64,000 bases of DNA from Topomyia yanbarensis (lineage: Eukaryota; Arthropoda; Insecta; Diptera; Culicidae), in assembly GCF_030247195.1 (NCBI RefSeq), contig NC_080671.1:14706843-14770842 (forward strand), written 5' to 3'. Shown here piece after piece: positions 55,369 to 64,000 of the stretch. A program made the translations under genes and the position numbers. The number at the start of each line of letters is the position of its first letter. Positions within the stretch are counted from its first letter, which is position 1. A model generated the notes under the pieces. That model saw only the letters and a list, made by a program, of their open reading frames with translations. It searched no databases and was not told the origin of the DNA.

Positions 55369-55668
55369 TCATACAGCGAACACACCTGCAAAGTTTTGTT
55401 CGAATCGACGATGGTCATATTTTGCGGTCGGCCGGTTTCTCATGGAATCCCTATGTTCTACATAATTTGAGTTTTTCCGAATCGCCAGCCCATAAAATTT
55501 TTTTAGCTGGCCATTTGATTTGTCCGTCAACTTTCCCTTTCCTTTCCCACCTATATCTTTGTTTGCTTTCTTCAGTTGTCGTAATCTCGTTCCCATACGC
55601 TTCTCAACATGTTCGACGAATTCTTTCTTCCGTACGATAATGTCGTCCCCCCAAAAACAAGAAACCAT
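55369..55668 (-). pseudogene. Mutator-like transposase C-terminal fragment
   Basis: The - strand frame contains FVEHVEKRMGTRLRQLKK, GGKGKGKLTDKSNGQ and KKFYGLAIRKNSNYVEHRD. This order (a basic R.G.RLR.LKK stretch, GGKGKLT, then YYGLAIR.N) resembles the C-terminal region of Mutator-like transposase-domain proteins scattered through insect and arachnid genomes. After MRNR the sequence departs from that pattern, and no further parts (catalytic DDE core) are seen nearby, so this is a small remnant. The family call rests on motif memory and should be treated as moderate. It lies directly beside the foldback element; no link is shown. Confidence 0.5.
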
Positions 55669-57387
55669 TCACAGACGCTCACATCTCTGTCAAGAATGGA
55701 CCGGTGAATTCTTCAAACAATGATTTTTCCATAGACATGCGCCATCGTGGTGCGCCCCGCTTTATATCTCAAAAACGGCCGGAGATGGATACCTTTCGGT
55801 TGCCAGAAACATGCCAAGGAATATAATTTTCACCAAATCCTTTCTGTGGCGAGTTCTCAGATACATATAGATTGAAATTAAGAGTAGACGACCCCCTTAA
55901 AATAACCATTATTCTAGAAAATGAGTTTTATAATAAGACGGAAGCAGTGCGGATCGCTATTGCAAACTCGTCGGTCGTACGATAGCTAGTCTTCAACAAG
56001 TTCCTTATGCGTGGAACATTATTCGTACAGGTACTCCATATCAATGGGATTGACATTGCACACTTCGCCGAGGGTCATAAAAACCGAAACTTATCGTAAA
56101 ACAGCCATCCACGTGTAAGCCTGTCATTCAAGAAAGTCCATTCCCCCCCAAACGTTTCCTACCTTGTGGCAAACTTTTCCTAACCTGCCACAGCTGCTCG
56201 TCTCGTTATGTTCTGTTTCGATTCGGAAAGTTTATGACTCGTAAGAGACACCATTGTCAGGAGGCATATATAGGTTCATAAATGCGTGGCATATCAAGTA
56301 AGGGCCATTAAAGCAGCAGCGGAGAGAATAGGATGAGGGTTGCGTGAATGTGTTTGACGTAAAGCCGCAAGGCTTCAGCCGCCGCCGTGTTTCTGGTGGC
56401 TGGCTTCTACCAAGATTCTCGGTAATTGGTCTATGAAACATAACAACAATTTTCGCTCCATTGCTCATACATAATCCCGAAGTTGATGTGCGTGTGATAG
56501 GCCAGCCAACTCTCGAGTCCTCCCCAGGAACATAACCGTAAACATGAAGGTTTTAGCGCTGCACGCATTTTATTTCCAATAAGAACAAATACTACCGCTG
56601 CTGTCTGGGATTCGAGCGCTAAGAAAGCAGAAACAACCCGGTTGATGTGGGTAGGGTTTATATAGGTAAATTTCGTGATGAAATTTAATGTTTTAGTTTA
56701 TTTTATTTAAATTACTAAAACTATTAGAGAAGGCTAGTTTTTAGTACATCGTGTTTCAACTTTATTACCAACAACTGAAACCTTTCGAGAAAATTGCGTG
56801 CTTTTTGTGCCACGTGATGAATGAATTTCATTTAAAGTCACTATAATAAAAAATAGGTTAGCTGTAAGTGTGCTTATTGTAAAAATGCATGTGATTATTT
56901 GTTCTGCGATTCGACATAGTTGCAGGCAACACAATAACAAATAATTTTCTTCGTAATAATCAGTTATAAATTTAACTAGCATTCAAAATTCGGGGTCGGT
57001 ATCGTAAATTTCATTCCCTCCTCGAACATTGGGAATTTTGTCTTACGTTCGTAACCAATCGGTGATCAATAATAAACATTTTACTATGCTCCGAAAATAA
57101 GTTCAAATAAACAATCTTGAAGTCTAGTTAATTTCCGTCTAAATGTAGGCTAAGGTAAACAAAACTCTCAGCACATACCTATCACAAAACATTCCGCAGT
57201 GCACTGTGACGTCATGGACTCCGCTTCGAGCACTCGTGGCAGTGATGAGCACGCTGCACTGATTTCAAAAGTTTTTTATGTAATTTTAACTTCTACTTGT
57301 ACTACTAATAATCGCGTAATTGATTTGTTTCCAGGGACGTGTTTTAATCTCATAAATCAGGTGATTTAAAAAAAGAACAGTACTAAT
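55669..57387. other. Unassigned, low-repeat DNA
   Basis: No gene or repeat family recognised. A run of short frames without domains. Confidence 0.4.
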
Positions 57388-57482
57388 TCGAATTTGAAAG
57401 GAAAGGAAACCAACAATGAGTAGAATTGCTGATTGATTAATAATTCTGCTCATTGTTGGCTTCCTCCCTTCTAAATTCGATT
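57388..57482. other. 95-bp near-perfect hairpin
   Basis: TCGAATTTGAAAGG.. to ..TAGAATT (57388-57427) is mirrored by AATTCTGCTCATTGTTGG to CTAAATTCGA (57443-57481), with a loop of about 15 nt. Almost all differences between the arms are A/G. In a transcript of one strand they become G:U pairs, so the fold would stay stable. Either a tiny MITE or a miRNA-like precursor; there is no direct evidence of expression. Confidence 0.6.
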
Positions 57483-60400
57483 CAATAACAATTTCGCTAT
57501 AAAAGCTAACGAAATTCAAACTCTAGCGTACGTTGATGAGAATAAACAAGTCGATGATGAGCATTGGTGACGTGCCTAGTATCATCATGGTTGGGAAACG
57601 TCAGCACTTTACACTCTCGTCCCCTCCCCCTCTTTCCCATCATCCGAGAACTCCTTTACTTTAACACCTCCAGCTGTATCTACTAAGCACGTGTACATAT
57701 ACAACATCTAATAGCTTCACACTCGCAACCGGAGAACTGCGGTTCGGTGCGTATTTATTTATTCATCGTCCGTCTGACCGGGCCGCCGGTCTTTTCGGTC
57801 GCAAACCGACCCGTACAAACAGACACTGTGACTCGAGGATTTGCGAGTAGTACGTACTTATCTACTCACGGAGCGATCACCGTAAATCTAAGAGAATCGT
57901 AAAAAGTACTGCAGCACACATGATGAAAAATTCATACACCAAACTTTTCGCCCATTCAGCATTCTTCCTTGTGGTCATTTATCTCAGGAAACTGCGGTGT
58001 GGTTGGGACTTTTCTACACCGCAAGTAGAAGCTAATCCGAAACACGGACGTCAGTACACGATTGGTGTTGCTGTCCGAGCTTCCGAAAGGTGAAAAATTG
58101 CGGGAAACACACAAAACACGATGTTGGTAGTGCTATTATTTAAGGCACTGATTTTTTTCCATCAAGTTTTTTTTGTGTTCTTCGGTTTGGGTCTGCGTTT
58201 TATGTGCTTCTAAATCGTTCTGTCATATTTATGTATGAAACTGATCCTTTCATACGATCCCCGTGGGAGTTTGACTGACTAATGGAGGCGTAGTGTCGAT
58301 TATACTGATTACCTAATGGAAAGACGAAATTATAACCAGAGGGTGGATCAAAAGGATTTGCACGCTTGCCAAGAGGGATCTAATGGAGCTTCATTTACGA
58401 GGTTTGTTCTCTGACGGTATGGTTTGTTGTCGAGAAAAAAACGTCCACTTTATTTTGAGTAAATCATCTTTCATAAAGAGATCCTCAAATGGTCGTTTAT
58501 CAGAAGAATATTGATGTTGTGTTTTTTTTGCAACCTGGCTAGTGGGATTAGCAAATGGCTCTCTCACAACAGATAATGGCGAAACATTGGATATTCTAAT
58601 GAACCCACTTTCTTGTTTCAGTGGCGAGAAGTGTTCGATAGGTCAGCGTTGTAATGAACTCCGTCCTAACAGGAATTGTGAGGTGTGAAACGAGCTGGTT
58701 ATGGTAATATACAGTCCCTGTCCATACCATTTTTTCGAGAGCTGTTCTACTGGACTGAAGAGCTATGATCTCGGAAGTTCTCCCCGTCCGAATCACTCAC
58801 TACAACTGCAGACGAGACGGGAAATGTCACCCACTAACGCACTGCTTAATATCAGCTGTAGTAGGCCGTGATTCTAATTGTGACATTGATTGTTTGGTTC
58901 AGATATGCAGGCGTAGGGACTTAACGATTGCGCGGGAACAAACGTTTATTTGTGCATACTTCATACCGCGTTAATTAGCTTATAAGCACTTAATTATCTG
59001 GACTTTTTTGTGTTTTCGAAATCTTGAGCGTACTTGTGCGTTGGTTAACGCGATTTTATGTTCGTCTTTGTGTATCATCGCGAAAGGCGCGGTCATTTGT
59101 AAGTGAATGTGTAGATCCCGTGGTTGTTTATATGTCGCGTGGGCGTTTGTAAATCATTCAATTTTGAACCCATGTATCTATTCGCATATTCACGTGTGTT
59201 CTTGAATGATCGGGCGGTCCGTGAATCTGATGCTTAATTTTCAGTGAACGGTTCAGATAATAGAAGGCAGTTGCACCATATAACTAGAGTTCTAAGACGT
59301 GTCGCCATGAACCGTGTTGTTTAGTGGCATGAGTCTAGGCTGCAATGACCGAGGGTAGATACAACCGAACATAACCTGTTCATGATCGCGCGAGCGGTGG
59401 GTTAATACTTGAGATCGCGATTGTAAATTTATAGGTGCTAAAACGTTCATTTATTTATCGGGGTGATTTAATGTTGGCGAGATCGCGGGCGTAAGTATGT
59501 GTGTATGATCGAAATTGCATGTTCGCGTTTGTGATTAGAATTGTGTTATCGCGAAAGGCACGAGCGTTTGTGCATTTGAAATGAAAGAAATTATGAGTGT
59601 ATGACAGATTATGCAATTGATTGTGTTAGTAGGTGTTAGTATGAATCTAATTTAAAATATTTCTATTCTATTCTATTCTAACCCTTACACAGCCAGTATT
59701 GAAAAGCATCCTGGAAAACACTACAGTTAGTCTAGTGTGTTTCTTGTCAATATTAATATTTGAAGCATATTTTCATATGCCGCAAATATTAAAACGGCCA
59801 GGCCTACTGTGTAGAGTTGAGTTTGAAGACGATTCAAAATTATATGGTAATTAAATTATTCATTTATTGAATAATTTAATTAACGTATCTTTTTGAATCT
59901 TAACAGAGGAAGAAACGAGGACAACCGTACCGACCGTTTCATTAAGGGGTATACAATAAATCGTTGGAAGTGACTTGGCTAAGAAGGTTACTGTCACTCC
60001 TTTGGTCCTTTACGGTGGGACAGAGGTATTTACACCTTGCCCTGGCTAATAAGCCTAGGTTAAAGCGCCTTTACTCGCTCTTTTTCACACCGTCTGCGAA
60101 TTCTTTATGAAAACCATTCAATATATACAAACTCATGTAGGATTGCTACTGATTGACTCTCCTAAAGATTCAGCAAATGATGTCAAAAGCCACACTGTGT
60201 TAAACAAAATTTAATAATATTTTGAAAACACTACATTTGTTCTTAATGCATATTCATAAAAAATGACAACGAAAAATGTTTGCGTTGTAGCATATGGGTA
60301 CTTCCAAATAGGAATGGTTTGGAGAAGTTTTATAAAGAAACAAGAAACGACCTCACCGATTTTCAGTAAAGCTGATGGACATTCATTTAAACTGTGCACA

Positions 60401-61070
60401 GCCTGCGGTCCATCCCAGAGTGTCTTAATGAACTTGAAATCCTGTCTATCCGTTCGCAAATAATGAAGTACTTCGGAGTACTTTCGGGTGCTCGATTTGT
60501 CTCTTTATACCCGGCCCGGCGCTGGATTGTCGCTCTCCACACAAACGATGGGAATAAAAACACTTGACGATCCGAAAGCTGCGGAACCAATGTGGTCTTC
60601 CTGATTGTGACCACGGAGCAGGATATAGAACACCTAAAAAAAACTGACAGCAGCGTAATTCACCTCCATTCGGAACCACAAAATGAACTTGAAAAGTGGT
60701 GTGCAACTCTGAACCTATCTGAAATTTATTTCGATGGATCCTCACTAAAGCTTGTGGAAGATTCAGACTCACAATGCAGATTACTTCAATATATTCACGA
60801 AATCGAAAAATTGACCAATTAAATAGATCACTAAATATAATAAGCAAATGGTAGCGACATATCCCGGAAAGGAGAATGATTTTGAACTATGTATTTAATA
60901 TGGTAATATGTAGTACTTACTGGTTCAATTTTGGTGGCAGATATCCTTCTCTTATATTCATAACTTACAAATTTTAGCGATCCTGTTTGTACGATCCCCG
61001 GCTTATTGAATAGAATTTTTAGTCATTCTTGAATGACACAGCGTGCCTGGATATCCGTTGAGAGGAACCT
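57483..61070. other. Unassigned, low-repeat DNA with a decayed frame near 60.5 kb
   Basis: This is the least repetitive stretch and may be ordinary host intergenic or intronic sequence. A (TTCTA)n run lies at about 59660-59680. Near 60250-60820 (+), protein-like pieces in different frames (MTTKNVCVVAYGYFQIGMVW; KYFGVLSGARFVSLYPARRW; VTTEQDIEHLKKTDSSVI, LEKWCATLNLSEIYFDGSS) suggest a decayed coding sequence of unknown family. No exon of a recognised gene was found. Confidence 0.4.
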
Positions 61071-62180
61071 TTTTGCCTTTCTCATATAGAAAGGTTATGC
61101 AATCACTCTGAAAAACGTCAACCTAATCCCGGCCCGGAGTGCCAAGTGTCATATCCCATTCGACTCAGTTCGTCGAGATCGGAAAAAGTCTGTATGTGTG
61201 TGTGTATGTATGTATGTGTGTGTGTATGTGTGTGTGTATGTGTGTGTGTATGTATGTGCGTATATGTCAAATAATGTCACTCATTTTTCTCAAAGATGGC
61301 TGAACCGATTTGCCCAAACTTAGTCTCAAATGAAAGGTGCAACCTTCCCATCGGCTGCTATTGAATTTTGGATCGATCGGAATTCTGGTTCCGGAATTAC
61401 GGGTTTCAGAGTGCGGCCACACAGAAATTTCTCATATAAACTATAGGAAAAAATTAAAAATAGAATTTTTATTTTTGATGCTAAATGTGTTCAAGGTGCA
61501 TGAAACGTCGAGATTTGATGCAAACTCGAAAAAAAAATTTGACTACGATTCACTTTTTTGGATTTTGGCACATTTTTGCCTTTCTCATGCATTCTGGTTA
61601 TGCAATCACTCTGAAAAACGTCAACCTAATCCCGGCCAAATTTTTTTTTCGACTTGTTTAGGGTTTCTGGATTTTCACAGGGGCGTAGTTGATGGTTTTT
61701 CGGAGAGGGGTTACACCCCCCATCTACTGTTCGCGCCCCTCCTTTAAAAATCTCCTTAAATCACCCTTCAGACCACCACCCCATCCAGCCCTCATACCCC
61801 TCTCTTTCAACCCCATCATCTTTAAATCACCACTATATCACAAAGCATACCAATTTAAGCTGGGGAGTCGTTCGTTCATGGGACTTTCGCCCTCTTCACA
61901 TACCCAGCCCCGCATGACAAAATGAGTTAGCAAGCAGATAACATTGATCTAATGCTGATTAGGCTAATGGAGTATGATATTTTTTTGTTTCAAGTGTTTC
62001 ACCGTCGACACGTAGCTCATCAAGTTCGTGGCTGGCATGCCATTGTGTATAAGTGCAAAGTGTACTAAGAATGTAATGGATATATCCATAATTATGTTGA
62101 ACATAAAAAGCCTCCGTGCCATAGTTTAGAGAAATGAGAAAGGCACAATTGCACCGCTAGGTGGATTAGAACAGGTTTTA
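61071..62180 (+). repeat. Family A copy 7, head to tail with nested second head
   Basis: The head at 61071 (TTTTGCCTTTCTCATATAGA) is followed by GGCCCGGAGTGCC near 61132, the TG/TGTA tract at 61190-61262 and one monomer. A second, shorter head lies near 61575 (TTTGCCTTTCTCATGC). A C-rich stretch follows at 61690-61920, introduced by GGGGCGTAGTTG. The tail (ATGAGAAAGGCACAATTGCA, then GCTAGGTGGATTAGAACAGG) ends at about 62180. Like copies 2, 4 and 5 it has two heads and one tail. Confidence 0.88.
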
Positions 62181-62551
62181 TTAATTTGAAATACATGAAT
62201 TATTTGTTCTTCTATTCTTTTTTATTTGCAAACAATACTAGTTATTGTGACTATATCTGAATATGACTGAGCAGGCCGTGGTGTTACTGTATATCCGGAA
62301 ATGGCACACTTATCCGGATTTATTATATGATTAATCCTCACTTATTTTAAAAAGAAAATCAAGAATTCAGCGCCCTATAAGGTTAGCGCCCTTGGCGGAG
62401 CCAACCGCACGCTACGGGCACTCTATATCATATTCTTTAGTCATTCCATGGCTACCATGTTGCTACCCCCACATTCCATGGCTACCATGTTGCTTGCATT
62501 TACTAAATTTCGGCAACTGCCATAAGAAACGTTTGGTTAAAACCCTATTCA
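62181..62551. other. Unassigned, includes a short tandem duplication
   Basis: CATTCCATGGCTACCATGTT occurs twice in tandem (about 62441-62461 and 62471-62492), separated by a short variable piece. No gene is seen. Confidence 0.5.
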
Positions 62552-62767
62552 TACGATACGTCAGCTTCCATCAACGGAACAGAACGTCAACGTCATGTCA
62601 CCGTTCCGTCAGGATGAGTTGAACACGTTTCTTGTCGATCCATTCACACGTTCCGTACGTCAAAACGTTCTGTGCCATTGATTTTGTGTCTCCATTTAAC
62701 TGCATGTAGCTAATTTTGACGTTCCGTTCACTTGCTGTACCGGTGACGGAAGCCTGACGTATCGTGT
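62552..62767. mobile_element. Small MITE, about 215 bp
   Basis: ACGATACGTCAGCTTCCATC at the left and GGAAGCCTGACGTATCGTGT at the right are imperfect inverted termini. A second inner pair (GGAACAGAACGTCA near 62576; TGACGTTCCGTTC near 62717) extends the fold. Non-coding. Target duplication not resolved. Confidence 0.75.
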
Positions 62768-63744
62768 AAATCGTACTTAATTTTGCTTGACTCATTGAAA
62801 ATCGCGCATGAAAATAAATTCATCCAAACATTCGTATTGTGTCGTTCGGGTCGTTGGGACGTGCATCGAATAAAATGACATGTGTCCGGGTAAAACAAAA
62901 GGGACACTGCTGTGTGTGTATACTATATCGAGGTTGATGTGCATTCTTTCGTGTGAGTAAAACAAAACCGCTATATTATTTTTTATTCCTCAAGGTTCTT
63001 TGTTCAGAATTTTTAATAGTAGAGATGCGTATAGAGAACACTGATCTTAAACAGTGCAAAATAATTTCCAGCAAATGTCGATACTAGTCCTGGCCGATGC
63101 ACAGTGGTCAAAATGTGTAAATTCATGCCTTTAATTAACAATAAGGTTCGACCAGAGGTTGTGTGCTTCTGTGTTTTGGTGACTTCGGAAAAGTTGTTGG
63201 AGCTACCAAGGCGGATTTTCGGAAGTATACAGCCATGTTCCAAAATACAGTGTAAAGACATTTCTGAAATCTAACTTTTTACTGGTAGCAGATAGACAGT
63301 TTGAGTCTTCGGCAAAGTTGTAGAGAATATTATTTTTAGCAAATCTTTCATAAGACCTGACTCTCTAACTATAGCCGTTCCAATGTTATGTGGTGTTTTA
63401 ATGAAGACCCCCTTCAAAATTGGTTTTTTTCATGATAACTCTTGTCGTATTTATTTCTCCACAAATATGTGTTCCGAAATGTTTTAAATATTACGAAAAT
63501 CCACAACTTTGTTGAATATTTCAAGACGATATTATGTTTTTGGAGAGAGTTACAGCTTTTTTATGATTAATATTATCAAACTTCATAGCCAGTTTTCTCA
63601 AAAAGTTGCAAAAATATGCAGATGAAATATTGTTATTTTGAAACTATCACAAATCCCTACAAAATCCTGAAGGAATAGTTTGTATCCGATAGTATCCTAA
63701 GATGTTATGATCGAATGAAAGTGCTAGTAATCGGGGCGATCGTA
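62768..63744. repeat. Repeat-like DNA with recurring CTTCGG.AAAGTTG phrases
   Basis: GACTTCGGAAAAGTTGTTGG (63181), GTCTTCGGCAAAGTTGTAGA (63306) and, inverted or diverged, CAACTTTGTTGAATATTTCA (63504) suggest a degenerate module of roughly 130-200 bp. Similar wording occurs near 3750 and 5730. No gene is supported. Confidence 0.45.
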
Positions 63745-64000
63745 TTATGTGTTATATTGAATATTTAAAAATAAGATAAACATGAACTGCCAAAAATAAG
63801 AAGAAAAACTGCTAAAAATAAGATAAACATAACTGCCATCAAATCCCCACTTTACGGTCAGCTCGATCCTAAGGAGTTCATCGTCCGAGAAATACTGTAG
63901 GTTTTCGCTGTTCGCTTCTACTATGCGGTTTGACGTATGATCAAGTAGCTTCTGTAAGTCAACTTCGACAGAAAACTCGGTAACAGTTATGGATGATTCA
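63745..64000 (-). pseudogene. Partial open frame, possible Transib/RAG1-like transposase fragment
   Basis: The - strand frame is open from the right edge of the window to a stop at 63745. It begins ESSITVTEFSVEVDLQKLLD and continues HTSNRIVEANSENLQYFSDD to IELTVKWGFDGS. The WG(F/C)DGS motif resembles the sequence around the first catalytic Asp in Transib and RAG1-like recombinases, where it is followed by a conserved SG or QQ plus YKQ stretch. Here the similarity stops right after DGS and the frame enters a short tandem repeat (two copies of CTTATTTTTAGCAG-like sequence), so the coding sequence is broken. The upstream part lies outside the window. Family assignment is tentative. Confidence 0.45.

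Noticed and set aside
1..64000. CRISPR arrays, bacterial operons, rRNA or tRNA genes
   Set aside because: No regularly spaced direct repeats with unique spacers, no ribosomal RNA landmarks and no tRNA cloverleaf with A and B boxes were recognised; the retrotransposon and MITE content is that of an insect genome.

Overview
The window looks like intergenic or intronic DNA from a dipteran, most likely a culicine mosquito. This is an inference from four things: an AT-rich background, very dense nested transposons, a decayed ITmD37E-type mariner (a group described from mosquitoes), and I/Outcast-like and L1/Tx1-like non-LTR retrotransposons together with BEL/Pao debris. I found no intact host gene, tRNA, rRNA or CRISPR array. 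Almost every long open frame is retrotransposon debris, a microsatellite artefact or a shadow frame.

0-12 kb: repeated copies of one dispersed element, called family A here. It has a conserved head (TTTTGCCTTTCTCAT, then GGCCCGGAGGGCC, then a TG/TGTA microsatellite), one to three diverged monomers of about 335 bp, and a conserved tail (ATGAGAAAGGCACAATTGC, then TAGGTGGATTAAAA). Seven copies and one fragment lie in the window. 11-21 kb: family C, then two paralogous copies of family B. The second B copy was opened by several inverted-repeat elements, and a 1.06 kb foldback lies between the two copies. 22-26 kb: one dead mariner and otherwise unassigned DNA.

26-41.5 kb: the main structure is a stack of nested insertions. 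An I/Outcast-like retrotransposon on the + strand lies in three pieces (about 25.9-27.67, 31.37-32.03 and 39.24-41.45 kb). The first gap is a 3.7 kb hAT-like element with about 400-bp inverted arms and an exact 8-bp target duplication. The second gap holds a 2.2 kb composite family A copy and an L1/Tx1-like retrotransposon on the - strand. That L1 was itself hit by a 289-bp hAT MITE (exact 8-bp duplication) and a 250-bp MITE with a TA duplication. Conceptual removal of the three cleanly bounded DNA elements restores a continuous frame at each site.

41.8-47.7 kb: a second L1/Tx1-like element sits inside a - strand family A copy. 49.9-52.6 kb: a decayed BEL/Pao gag-protease-RT fragment and a non-LTR RNase H fragment, each carrying its own small inverted-repeat insertion. 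52.9-55.7 kb: a 2 kb near-palindrome with an embedded MITE, next to a Mutator-like transposase fragment. 55.7-61 kb: the least repetitive DNA, containing a notable 95-bp hairpin. 61-64 kb: another family A copy, a small MITE, and at the right edge an open - strand frame whose WGFDGS motif resembles the first catalytic Asp region of Transib/RAG1-like transposases.
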